Part shown: one piece after another, positions 12,501-24,080 of the stretch
Layout: each line of letters begins with the position of its first letter
Position numbering within the stretch: position 1 is the stretch's first letter
Assembly: GCA_013396655.1 (NCBI GenBank)
Contig: WBMV01004888.1
Coordinates: forward strand, 1,550,001-1,614,000
Length of the DNA stretch: 64,000 nucleotides
Direction of reading: 5' to 3'
Source: Campylorhamphus procurvoides
Lineage: Eukaryota > Chordata > Aves > Passeriformes > Dendrocolaptidae
Translations under genes and position numbers: made by a program
Notes under the pieces: model-generated
What the model was told of the DNA's origin: nothing
The model's database searches: none
What the model saw: the letters and a program-made list of their open reading frames with translations, nothing else

Positions 12501-15500
12501 AATGTCACTGGTATTTGTGCCTTAATTCTCAACTGACTGTTGTGTCCTCCTTATTGTAATTTCAGCATGTCTCAGCAGGATCATACTAATATCAGCTTTT
12601 ACAAAAGAATTGCCCTTAAAACCTTGATCATGGTGCTTATTAAAAGATAAGCGTGAAGGCCATACTATAGAAACAAGAGACCAAGACAGTATACAACACC
12701 CAGACAAGCCTTATGCTGGAACCAAAGCAGGGAGAGAACTGGGGTTTTGTGTGTCCTAACCCAATTACCTCCTGAGTAAACTGCATTGCAAAAATGCAGC
12801 TTTGATCTCAAGGTTAAAGGGCAGAGCAAAGAGGTAAAAAAAAAAAACTGTTTGCTTTCCTGTGTTATAGTAAAAATCTTCCTAGATGTAGCTGTTTCTT
12901 TCCAATACATTTCCCTGTGGAAGGTGGCATAGGGTTTTTGTACACTATGGTGTGTAGTAAAGATGCTGAGTTTTAGAATCTTTTCAGGCTTTTCTGACTT
13001 TTATTAGTCTTTTCGTTGGCTTTATAGAAAGTTTCAGATAAATTTTTGGGTAATGCTGTTTCCATTCTGGAATTGTTGTTTGAATCTACCTGCTCTGGTG
13101 TCATTTTCATTAAATCTATTTACATCCTGATCCACAAATGTCACATGCTGGTAGTTATTAAAATTGAAGAGACGGTCTGAGCTGCCTAGAAAAGAAGCCA
13201 GTAGGAGATTAGCCTCTGTGAGTGCAGTTCCAGACTGGAATGCATAATTCAAGTGGAGATAAGGGCAAAATATGAAAGGCAGATAAATTCAGTTTCAGAT
13301 CAGAGGGAGTACTCCCACTTCAGATGCCTCTAGGAGGGAATTTTTTGGTTAATCAAGAAAGGTGCATAGCAAGACATTTCTCAGAAACTGCTGTGAGCCT
13401 AGTAATATGACATCTTGCCTAGACAAAGCTCAGTCAGTGACAAGTTCCTTCTTGGTCACTATGGACCTCCAGGTTTGGTTGCTGCTCAGACAGTGTGTAT
13501 TTCCCTCACAAAACATTTAGGAGAAAAGAAATGTTTGTATGCTATGTAAGTGTTACCATTAGAATAACAAGTGGTGATCACCACAGGACAAGGCACGGCT
13601 AGAGGAGGGGAACATGCAGTCATTCCTGCTCTGCTGCTGTTCGAGGGGTGTGGTGTGCTGGTGTAGAGATCATCATCTAAAAATTACAGTCTCCTGTTAT
13701 ATTGCATTGCTCTTTAACCTCAAGGATGACATCTTCATAGCTTTCGTCTCCTTCAAACCTTGAATGCTGTGCACAGCTGGGATTTCATTTGTTATTAGAT
13801 ATGGAGTGAATGTGTTTCTTTTAGCTGTTTGTTTTATACACTAAAGATGTCTCTAAAGTCAAGAGTTAAGGAACAAGAACTTGTGCAGAAGAAAGGAATT
13901 GAGCTTTCAGGCTTTACATGTCTCTTCACTGGCAGTACAGAGTTTGACCAACAGCAAACTCCTGCAGATATCTAAACTCAAGGGATCCAGGAGTGCCTGG
14001 CAAGGTGTCTTGCAGTGTGTATGAGACAGGGAAAAAGTAATGTTTTCAGAAGCATGGGCAAACCTGGTCTCAAGCGTCAGGTATGCTGTTAAAGGTAAGT
14101 ACAGGGATGTCAATAGTGCACCTGGTAGCGCTAGATGGTACCAGACAGCTAAAGAAACTGTTACCTTTCAGATGACTACCTGTATCTTGAGTGATTTCAA
14201 TCATCCTTACAGAAATTGGGTCATTAGATGATTGTGTTTTCTAAAATCTTTCCAGAAGTGAGTTAGGCATCTGTTCTTGTAAGAGTAGACTGAAAGCTGG
14301 GGGGACTGCAGTATTTAAGTGCCTCCTCCTATTGTAAATGCTACCAGTAAACCCTTGGCCTCAGTTTCTACAGCTGAAAAAAGATTATGATATACTAATG
14401 CCTACCTTCTTCCTGTGAGGACTTGGCTTTGACATGGCTAATTCATTCCTATGTTCAAAGCACAGTGGGTTGCAAAATTATGATTATTAAAGCCAGCTAT
14501 TAGAGAGTGTTGTCTCCTTTGAGAATATTGATTTAATCACATGCCTCTGTGTATTTAAAGTCTGAAGTGATATGATCACTTTATTCTGTGCAAAGATCAA
14601 TTTATTCTGTGTCTGTATCTAATGAATAATCATGGAATCTTTTCTGTTCTTTCTGTAATGAATAAAAATAAATTGCTTTAGTCAGAAAAGACAAGAGAAC
14701 AGGCTTGGCAAAGGAAATCCACATGACCATGCTGCACCAGTTTCTGACTTTCTCTTCCCAACTGTACCTTTTTCCTTCTTTCCCCCCTCCCCCCGATCGT
14801 TGTTTTAGTCAGTGCAGAAACTTTTTACTACCTACCTTTCCTTCTTTTTAAAAAGTGCCTTTTTAGAAAACAACCAAACCAAAAAACACCAAAACATGAG
14901 CATTATTGTCACTTTTATTGTTCCATGAAGGACAACTATTGGAACTGAGGGTGTGTTCCCTAAGGAGAATAGTAGTCCTAAGTTAACTTCATGAGTTAAT
15001 TTAATACTGATATTGTTCTGGTGTGATAGAAGAGTAGAACCATACTTGAGAGTGGGACTACTGAAGGAACATCTACTGAGGGTCCTGTGGCTGCTTATTT
15101 AAAGGCTTCTGAGACCTTACCGAAATGGCCAGGGATGTACTTCTAGAACTTGTTGGGTTTAGGAAAACAGTTTGTGTGGAGGATAAGGTATGCCAGTGAG
15201 GTGCAGAGTAGCTGTGCCTTAAAAGCAGACAATCAGAATTCCTGGGTCAAGGAGTCAGAATCTCACCACTTAGTTCAGACACACTGCATCATTGGTGGAA
15301 CCCGCTTTGGGTAGAGGAATAGATGTTTATTGGCTCAGTCCATAGAGTACTTAAGGCCATGCATGCACAAATAAGACTTGTGGCTGTCCCTTGTGTTACT
15401 TCAGTCCTCACTAAGGCTTTTTGCTTGTGTGTTGATCAGAAAATTCCCCTTCTCTTATCTTGAGGTGCTTGGACAAAGCTTTCATGTTTCTGACCTTTAT

Positions 15501-17744
15501 TCCAGGAAGGAGAGTAGATGCATTGCAATGTGTTGTGTTGGCCTTGTGTCAGGTCTCCAGAAGAGCAGGGCAACTGAGAGTGCTGTACTCTGCCTTCTCT
15601 CCAAATGTAGGTTTGCTTAAGGCCAAGTTATTGTTCTCCTTTCTGTCCTTGTTCTGTTTCTTGCTACAGAAACTAACAATAAAGCATTGTTTCCATAGCT
15701 ACATATCTATTATACCTTTCATGTCACTGTTTTCCAAAAAGGAAAGAGATTTATAAAAGAAAGGTATGTATCTAGTTGAGTACTCCCTTGTCCCTGGCAG
15801 CAAAAACTCCATCTGCAGTGAAAACTAGTCCCCATGAGAGTCTGGCTGTCCTTCTGGGACAAACATTACCAAATGCATATGTATGCCCTCGTTAGTAGGC
15901 ATGCAAAACCACTATTACTGGGGGCTGACCTTTTTCTACAAAGCTGCTGCAAAACCCTCTGAGAATACAGGCAAATGTTCTTGTTTGTCATTGCTGGCCA
16001 TGCTGTCTTCTTTGTGTTTTATGGCTTCGTCTGAAAGTAGATGTAGAAGAGGAAGACAGCCTGCTTCTCTTGAGCTGTTTATGTGTTTTTGTCTGTATTC
16101 AGGACTTCAGGGTTCCTTGGGTAGGCAGCTTTGAGAGATGACATCAGACCTGTGTAGAATTGATACAGCGGGGGCATGAATTCTCAGCCATGCCTCTGTG
16201 TGCACATGGGAGTGGACCTCATGTGGACATCTTGTTTTTCTGTGAGGGAGAAGTTTGTGTTCAACTCAGGCTTAAACCAAATCTAAAAAGAAAGAGAAAC
16301 CCACCAAATATCTCTATCCCCCAATTTCAGCCCCTAACAATTCCTCAGCTGTCAATGCTGTTTTGGCCAGCTTTCCTAATAACAATTTTGATTCAACCTT
16401 AAAGAGAAGATTTGAAGGATTGAAGCACTCCTTTGGGAAATGAAAAATATTTTCAGATCCAGTGAGAGCTGATTTGCTTTTATTAGATTCACTTTTCTGT
16501 TGTAATAAACTAGGGCATGATGTTGCGAAATGCATGTTACAGTATTACCACCAATAATGTCAACACTATTAATATAATGTCTGTAATTCACTGCACTGTG
16601 CCTCATTATTTCATCTCTATAGATTCTTCTTGTTATGAGTATAATCATTTTTATTTTGTATTAAATTAACTGTCTAAGAGGTCCAGCACTCTGTTCCCCA
16701 AAAATAGAAGATACTAAGACATTTACTGCCTAAAAGGTGTTATATTTGCAAAGTGATAGACTGATATAAGAAAAACCTCCCCGTTAAAGTATTTCCTTGG
16801 GATCATAATGGCTTCCGCATCTGCTGCTTTGTCCAGACCCTTTTAGGGAGGACACTATAATCATGTTTTTGTCAAAGCAGTAGTTTCTTTGTATCTTATT
16901 GATTATCTGAAATCATTTTTATTTCTACAGCCTCTGGGTTTGTGTCAGCAAACTTCCTTGCTTTATGTACACACATGGATGCATGAAAGATAGTTTGGGC
17001 TCCAATTTTTGACATTGGAATTAGTATCTTTTACCCTTTTTATATTGTATGAAGGGGTCCAACCTTTATTTAACACTGATTTCTTATATTAGGCAGCTGA
17101 GATGAGTGGAGTATTGCGGGTATATGTTAAAGCTACTGTTAAGATGTTGTACCTTAGCCAAGTGCACTGCAGACTGCAGTTGGGATATAAGGCAGGTACT
17201 TTGGAAGCTTTGGAACTAGCTGGTCTGGATGCAACTAATGCTGGCTACACAGAAGAGCCTGTGGCATTTTTCTGGAAACATTAATATAGTCCACGTCTCA
17301 ATGTTTCTGGCCTAAAGGACTCTTTAATTTGTGGGGGAGGGGAGAGTTAAGGCTGCAGCTCTGAACAAGTCATACTTTTTTTAGCATTTATTTAACTTGA
17401 AATATATTTGTGTTTGTGTGATGGTGTATGTTTTCACCACTACCAAGGTGATGCAATTGTAGAGACATTTTGGTTTTAATACAGGTCAGGCCTACTGTTT
17501 TGCAAGTCCTCCTGCATCCTAGTTGAAATTACTCAGGACGACGTGTTTTTTCAACCTTTTCCCCACACTCATTAGGCCTACTCTCAACATTTTCCCAGGA
17601 AATTATTTTCCCATAGGAAATTTCTCACCTTCAAATTATTTCTGGGAATCTATACTGGAACACAGATCCCATTTTTATACTCCCTTCTCTGGGAGAAGGG
17701 CTGCCTCGTCAGATGAGACCTCCTCCATGAGCAACTGCAGAAAG
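6501..17744. other. Noncoding DNA, no gene recognised
   Basis: No gene, RNA or confident repeat is recognised across these 11 kb. All open frames are under about 100 codons, overlap on both strands and show no family similarity. A short motif at about 12,142-12,155 (AATCACAGAATCAAAC) resembles the CR1 tail but is too short to call. A pyrimidine-rich tract ends in an acceptor-like TTTTGCAG at about 11,646, before a 65-codon frame; see findings. A/C-rich low-complexity sequence occurs at 14,866-14,896. Confidence 0.65.
14866..14896. repeat. A/C-rich low-complexity tract
   Basis: This is a short run made almost only of A and C (units such as AACCAAACC and AAAACACC). It resembles several other A/C-rich or T/G-rich tracts in the window. 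Confidence 0.6.
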
Positions 17745-18411
17745 GACCGAGGCCACTTCCCAAGGGATGTTCTGAATTAATGTCCGGAAGAGACTAAAGT
17801 CAGCCCTCTGGAAGTCCAGGGTGGAAGTTACGCTGATGCCTCTCCTTATTTCACTGAGAATTGAAAACTCTGTCATATCATGGTTGCTCTGCCCAAAGTG
17901 GCCACTAAATCCCCCACTAGCCCTTCTCTGCTTGTAAACAGCAGGTCTAGTAGGGCTCCACCTCAGTAGCCTCATTCATCAGCTGTGTGAGGAAGTTATC
18001 TTCCTCACACTGCAGGAACTTTGTCTCCTCTCTGCTGTGCTGAGTTTCCAGCACACATCAGGCAGGTTAAAGTCTTCCCCAAGAGCAAAGGTGATTTTGA
18101 AACATCAGCCAGCTGGTTGTAGAATAGCTCATCCACCTCTTCATCCTGGTTGCACAGTCTATAACAGACTGCCACCAGAATACTTGGTTTACTAGCCTTC
18201 CCCTGATTCTCACTCATAGGTGCTCAACATTATTCTCACTATCCTCAAGATCTTTACAGTCATAAGACTTTCTAATTGCCTGTCCCTTCTGGAGAGGTTG
18301 TAGCCATCCACTGCAACACTTCAGTCATGCAAGTCATCCCACCATGTCTCCGTGGTGGCAGCTACCTCAGAGCTTTCTTGCTGCACAATGGCCTCTTGTT
18401 CCTCCTGGTTT
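17745..18411 (-). mobile_element. CR1 LINE ORF2 endonuclease-region relic
   Basis: Translating the minus strand gives pieces of the CR1 ORF2 N-terminal apurinic-type endonuclease. From the 5' side (18,411 downward) they are: QEAIVQQES, then TTETWWDDLHD, which carries the conserved Glu of the ETW motif; VDGYNL and RRDR; VAVCYR with DEEVDELFYNQL; and finally GHFGQSNHDMTEFSIL and RRGIS..STLDFQRADFSLFR..I..IPWEVA. The order and spacing match the CR1 endonuclease. The reading frame is broken by stops (for example right after DDLHD) and by frame changes, so this is dead coding sequence. The catalytic reverse transcriptase part is absent, so the copy is an internal fragment. Edges are approximate. 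CR1 enzymes act by nicking genomic DNA for target-primed reverse transcription; this copy cannot. Confidence 0.85.
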
Positions 18412-20020
18412 TTGCTTTTTTCTTTGTATGCACCTTTTTCTATGACACGATGACTTTCAGAACAGAGAATTTTTCTATCTCAGTTTTCTATTAAATTGTT
18501 TGGGTTGCACACAAAATATTTGCCATTGCATTTTTAATTGTAAAATTTTCTGATTTCATTGCATCTTTTCCAAAGCAGGAAGAACTCTTATCTTTCATAG
18601 ACCAAATGATATAGGATAATACATATTGGAAGTGGCAAAGGACTGTGAAAATAGAAACATAATGTATGCCCTATTGAAAAATTGGCATCTTGTAATATTT
18701 CATCTTAAACTGAACATAGAGTTTCAACAGGACATGGCTTCCTAAGAGCTAGAGATGTCTTTTGTCTTTAACATGTTTCTAGATTTGAAACATAAGGAAG
18801 TCTATTCCCTTTAATACATAGCAGGGCAAAATCCATGAGCTTGTAAGATTTGAAGATTCTGATAAAAAGAAATGGAAGATGCACAACCCCTTAAAGTATG
18901 TGGAGGATTACCCAAAAGCTTGTATTAAATAGTAGGTTTCTGTGCATTATATGTACTCCTCCTCAAGTGCAGGTTTTCTTTTAAAGATGTAAAAGTCACT
19001 GTGGAAACCTGCTGCAACAGCTTTTAAGCCATCAGCAGTGTATAGCCCTGAGAAGGGCTAGTGACAAATGAGGTGAATTAATTTGAATCTTCTGAGAATG
19101 GCACAGCAGAGTTGGAAAGGAGAGAACAGCCTACAACAATTAGTGTCTGTAATAAGAGCCTTTGGGTTCAAAGAGGTCAGTGGGTCCGCTTCTCTTCTAC
19201 AGAAATAAGTAGATGAAGTTTCATTTACCAACTTCATTTAATAATGAAACTTCCTGCAGTGTCTTTAACAAGCACACAACTTGTGAGGTGGAGGAGAGAG
19301 AGCTATTATATAACTGGCTAAAATTACTTTTTCTATGAAGCCAGGAAGAAATTTTTAATTACTGCTCATTATCGTTTATGCATGATACTTTTCTATATGG
19401 AAAACAAGCAATCAATGTTTTTTAGTTTTTTTCATCACTGAATGCTTGCAGGAGAAAGAGAGTTTCACTTACTTCCCTTGAACAAATAGAGTTGTTGTGG
19501 AATTCATCCCAAAGACCTTAAAATCATTTTTAATACCAAGCAGGCCTGATGTTATATAGCAAGGTAACTGGAGAACGTTTGCCGGTTAACTTCATCACTT
19601 CTTCCCATAGCTGAAGTTTTTCCTGTTTCAGTTTGATTGCAACTGAGGAAAAAAACAGAAATGCTAATTGCTTGCTGTGCTATGGGAATAAGGCAAGAAG
19701 TCCTCATTTGCAGGCACCAATGATGCATAAAGGAAATGTCATAACACATGGGATTTTTCGTTCTTTCATTTATGGTTTGATTCTATCACCATTATTTGAT
19801 AGTCATAGGCGTAGCAGGATGATGCTCAGGCTTTTAAAACAAAGAGGAGTCAGCCTGAAGCAAATCGCCTTGCACACTGGGGAAGTTCAGAATTGACTTC
19901 TCACCAGGCTTGCTTTTCCTTTTGGATGTCATTGGGGAACAAAGTTTCCCTCACAGGAAAAACTAAATGTTGTGAGACTTTCTTTCAGCATACATCAGGA
20001 TGAAAGTGAATTCCTTGACA

Positions 20021-20230
20021 CTGCTTTTCCCTCTCCTCACCAACCATGCTGTTTGCTACATCCCTTCACTCCTTCTCTGCATCAGTCATTGTCTTTTCCC
20101 TTTCCTTTCAAACATGCTAATGTCTCTCTCATGCTACCTTATGAAACATTCCCCATATCCCATCTGCTTCCATCACTGTCACTTCTTCTCTTGTTCCTGC
20201 CTCCCTCTGTGTTTCAGCTCCTTTAGCAAA
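20021..20230. repeat. Pyrimidine-rich low-complexity stretch
   Basis: About 200 bases are strongly enriched in C and T on the plus strand. This keeps two plus-strand frames open for 84-91 codons with a low-complexity Ser/Leu/Phe/Pro composition. The stretch ends in an acceptor-like CTCTGTGTTTCAG near 20,217. No protein family is recognisable, so the open frames are attributed to base composition. Confidence 0.6.
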
Positions 20231-22630
20231 TTGCACCATGACATTACTTTCCTAGCTGTTCGTTTCCATGAGTAATTGCCTCTGTCCTCTCCTTGCTATG
20301 TGGGCTTCTTGCTCAATATTAAGCAAGTGCATCCTGGCTGATCTTTGCATCCTGAGCCTAAAATGCCTGAAGCTCTAGGATAAAAGTCCATGTTTCACAG
20401 CTTGGTTTCTCAGGAGTGTCTTACTGAAAAAAATGGAGTTTCTGTTCATCAGAGATCAAGTTTACATATGAGAGTGAAAATTCAATGCAGCCATTGTTCT
20501 CTCTGCTACACAGATCTAAGGATTAAGAAATGCCTCTAAAAGCCTTCACTTTTCTTCCCCCATTGCAAGGGTTGTCTCTCATGCAATTGTCCTCGAAAAA
20601 ACCAAGGCACAGTAGACTTTAAATACATCCAATAAGACTTCTACAGACTCATTTTCCAATTGCAGAGGAAAGGTGACTTTTTTAGGAATGTTATCAATGT
20701 TGTGGCTTCTGGTGTTCTGTACTAAAGGTCTGTAAAAAATTCTGGGAAGGTCATGGGTTTATTTCGGTGCTGTCAAGTGTTCTGTGACATATTTTTTTGG
20801 GTTCTCAAGCATTTTCTGGTTGTGTTCCATGGTGGACAATGTTTACAAGAGAGTTGTTTTAGAAGAGAATGGCAGGGATGAGTCAATGAAATTTTTCACT
20901 CCCCTGTCCCTAGAGTCACAAGTAATGATTTGTAGTTGTACTGCTGCCTGTTGTTTGGATATGAAGCTTTGATACTGTAGGGGTAAAATACCACTAGAAC
21001 AGCCAGCTGAGGAGCTGCTGTTCTCCCATGTGCTGCAGATGCCCCTTCAAAATTTTGATTCACTTCGCTTCAGAGGCTGAGATGGAGGAGATTACATCCA
21101 AAACGACCTGGTCTTTGCCTGTTCTCCCAGTGTCTGTCTTGCCTTCATCAGGAGGGACTTCAGCTTTTTCATTGAGTTGTCCTTGAAGACTCTGCCATCT
21201 CGTGGTGGTCTTCTCTGTTGACTCCCCTTTAACAGGAGTTACCCCCTTGGCGGGATAGATCCAAATTGTGCTGTGTGTGAATGCTCCATACAGAAGGTAA
21301 GACCTAACAAGCTAAAAGTTGGAGAAAGTTTGTATTACCTCCACATTTCAGCTGAGAAGCTGAACTGTGTGAAGTGCAATTATGTCACTGTTTCTGCATA
21401 GTGAGAATGGGTTGGGAATGTGGCCACAACTGCCTCCTTTCAGCTCTAAGCTTTATCTTCTATGCTGTTTTCTTTCCCTTCCTCTAACAGCTCTACATTT
21501 TTATTTAATTATTATTTCTTTCATAGAAAAGGAAATACTTTTTGCAGTATTGCAATAATACATATCTGAAACTTGAAGCAGATTCATACCCAGCTTTTCC
21601 TGCCCAATATTCTTGGCACTCTGACATCATAACCCCTGTGTGTCCTGTCAGTAAAACAAATGTATGAAACAGTTCCACTTCTCCTCTTTAATTGGAACTA
21701 GCTTGTTTCAAGGAGCTGAAGAGGCAGACTACTCACAAAGGTTAGTGTGGAGAAATATATCATTGTCTTGCAGGATGTTCTAAGTGGGTCTCTTGAGTAT
21801 CAAGGTCAGAGTTTATTTAGCAGCAAGTTCTACTGGTATGAATTATCAATAGTGTTTCTAACACAATTTATCAATGCCTGGCAATTATACTTTATTCTCT
21901 AAGGAAATTCTATGCTTTTTATCAGTAAACAATGTATGTTTTTAACTCTTCATTGTCCTTTCCAAGTATAACTCAGTGTCTTTGACACAGAAGAATGGAT
22001 ATGATAGAGCACTACATGCTTTTGAGCAGGTTTCAGGTCAAAAGTCAGTTCTGTATCAAAACCAGAACTTAGTGAAAACGAAGTTGATTCAGACAGAATA
22101 AATTTTTATTAAAACCCTATTTTTCTTAATTTTCTGTGTTTTAAAAAGCATGCTCTTGGAAAAATAGAATAAATAATATTTTTTTTTAATTTCTGAAGGG
22201 GGAAAAACCACATTCTTTCATGCTGGGAAATTAAATGATTTTTTCCAGGAGCTTAATCCATGCTACAATGAAATTGGTGAAGCAGGTATTTCTGAAAATT
22301 AAGAATGTTTGTTATCAGTTTGGTGAATGAACTCAGAAGAATGAACCTCTGTTACCTGCCAGACTCTATGTAGCTGGGCTATCCTGGCTGAAATGGCTCT
22401 GAAATTCCGGCTGCTGGCATGTGCTGTCTCTAGAAATGAGCTGAAGCACTTGGACTGGGGATGGATCCAGTAAGTGCCAAATGGGTAATAAATCATGAAC
22501 TCCAGCTCTCTGAGTAGCCAAGATGTTTTTCCACAGCTAAAGGAGTACTGAAGCAGAGAATGTAGTAAAATTGTAGGCAGCATTTTGCACACACATAATT
22601 GCTTCTTGAACTGTGATTCACCATCTCTCT

Positions 22631-22719
22631 AAAAACAAGGTAAACAAAACTCCAAACCCAAATAAACACATAACACCCCCCCAAAAAAAACCCCTCCAAA
22701 CAAAACAAACAACCAAAAC
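22631..22719. repeat. A/C-rich low-complexity tract
   Basis: About 90 bases consist almost only of A and C, with runs of 7 C and 8 A and many AAAC/CAAA units. Read on the minus strand it is T/G-rich, like the tracts at 24.7, 34.6, 46.3 and 54.7 kb. It inflates open frames on the minus strand and has no coding meaning. Confidence 0.7.
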
Positions 22720-23839
22720 TGAAACATATCACTCAAATAAACACGCTCCACACCCATGCCTTGATTACTGAATAGGCAAGAGACATATTTCAAAGAGGGC
22801 TGTTCTTTCTTTGTACAAATAATACCCAGTCTCACGATCTTTGCCTTTTATCTTAGCTCTGGTACATAGCACTCATCTGTTACACACTGTGCCTATGAGA
22901 TAATGCTCCCAGACCAGCTTCTGTGCTTTGGTGGAGTGCTATGACCTGTACAAAATGTGATGAGGATACATATGGCCTTATGCTGCATTTCTGGAGGCAC
23001 TCTGTGTTTCTCATATACCTGTTCAGTCAGAGCTTCACAATGTTTAATCAAACACTGTATTTCTTGCTTCTCTGCTCTTCCAGAATCCAAAGAAGATTAC
23101 TGGCATAAAATATCAAGCCACTGCAAACTCCTTCTCCTACAAACATTTTATGTATTTATCATTTCTCTGTCATTTCAAGGTTCAGAACGTGTTTCCAAGA
23201 TTTCCCCTGCTATTAGGCAGACTAGCTGTTTCCTTTCTGGGAGAAGCTCACATTCCCATGCAACTGAATTCCATGAGCTCCATCTTCAGTGCAAATCCTG
23301 AAGATCACAAGGTCCCCCATCTTTCTATGCAAGGCCTTTCCCAAGCTGTTCCTTGAACTGCAGTTTACTCAAATTATCTGTGGAGATGAGGAATGCTGCA
23401 GGTTAGATTTTCCCTGTGTATGGTGGGCTCTCCAAAGAGTGTGTATAATTGAGACAACCAACAAAGCAAATGCAGGTGTGAACCTTCACGTTAGTAACAG
23501 AGCTACAGACTGTCATTCCTATCCTTTGTGAAAGCCTGAAAACTGGCCCTGACTGAAGAAGGTGCTGTGATGTGGGTGCACAGTTAGCATTCAGACCTTT
23601 CTTTCAGCATGTAGCTGAGAGTAGAGTTGAAATTAGGACAAAATATTCTGGCCTGCCACTAAGGAGGTTCTTTGTGTTCAGTAGCAGCAGCAGGCAATGC
23701 TGCCTTCTGATCTTTCCTCTGTTATTTGTGATTCACAGCAGTATTGACAAACTTTGGTATTAAGTGCATCAAGTCATCCAGAGCTGCACTGTGAATTGGG
23801 CTAGAGAGTGAGAAACTCACCTCCGTATTTGTGTTCTGC

Positions 23840-24080
23840 CAGGAGAGATACAGATTAGATATTTTTTTTTTAAAAAATAATAAAAAAATCACTGAAAGAG
23901 TGGTTGGGCACTGGAATAAATTGCCCAGGGAAGTGATGGAGTCACCATCTCTGGAAGTGTTCAAGAGGTATGTGGATGTGGCACCTGGGGATATGGTTTA
24001 AGGTGATTATGCTGGTTCTAGGTGGATGGCTGGACTAGATGATTTTGAAGATCTCGTCCAATGTTTTTTGTGATTCTGCA
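23840..24080 (+). mobile_element. CR1 LINE 3'UTR fragment
   Basis: The sequence follows the avian CR1 3'UTR in order: GAGAGATACAGATTAGATAT, an A/T-expanded stretch, then GAGTGGTTGGGCACTGGAAT, TTGCCCAGGGAAGTGATGG, TCACCATCTCTGGAAGTGTT, GGATGTGGCACC.GGGGA, CTGGACTAGATGATTTT and the tail region GTGATTCTGCAT. The element is 5'-truncated and noncoding. It appears to be of the same general subfamily as the copy at 26.4-28.1 kb, which lies in the opposite orientation. Confidence 0.9.

Larger units (their letters stand above)
18412..23839. other. Noncoding DNA, no gene recognised
   Basis: No gene or confident repeat is recognised. A 200-base pyrimidine-rich stretch (20,021-20,230) and an A/C-rich tract (22,631-22,719) are listed separately. 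At 21,195-21,208 the bases CCATCTCGTGGTGG loosely resemble a CTCF core but depart from it at key positions. Open frames reach 114 codons (22,957-23,301), with no recognisable family or supporting splice structure. Confidence 0.65.

Noticed and set aside
13034..13252. 72-codon minus-strand frame with protein-like composition
   Set aside because: No recognisable family, no splice signals of note, and a length expected by chance.
21195..21208. CTCF-like CCATCTCGTGGTGG
   Set aside because: Departs from the core at several informative positions; much weaker than the LTR site.
22957..23301. 114-codon plus-strand frame
   Set aside because: Other frames overlap it on both strands; no domain, signal or homologue recognised.
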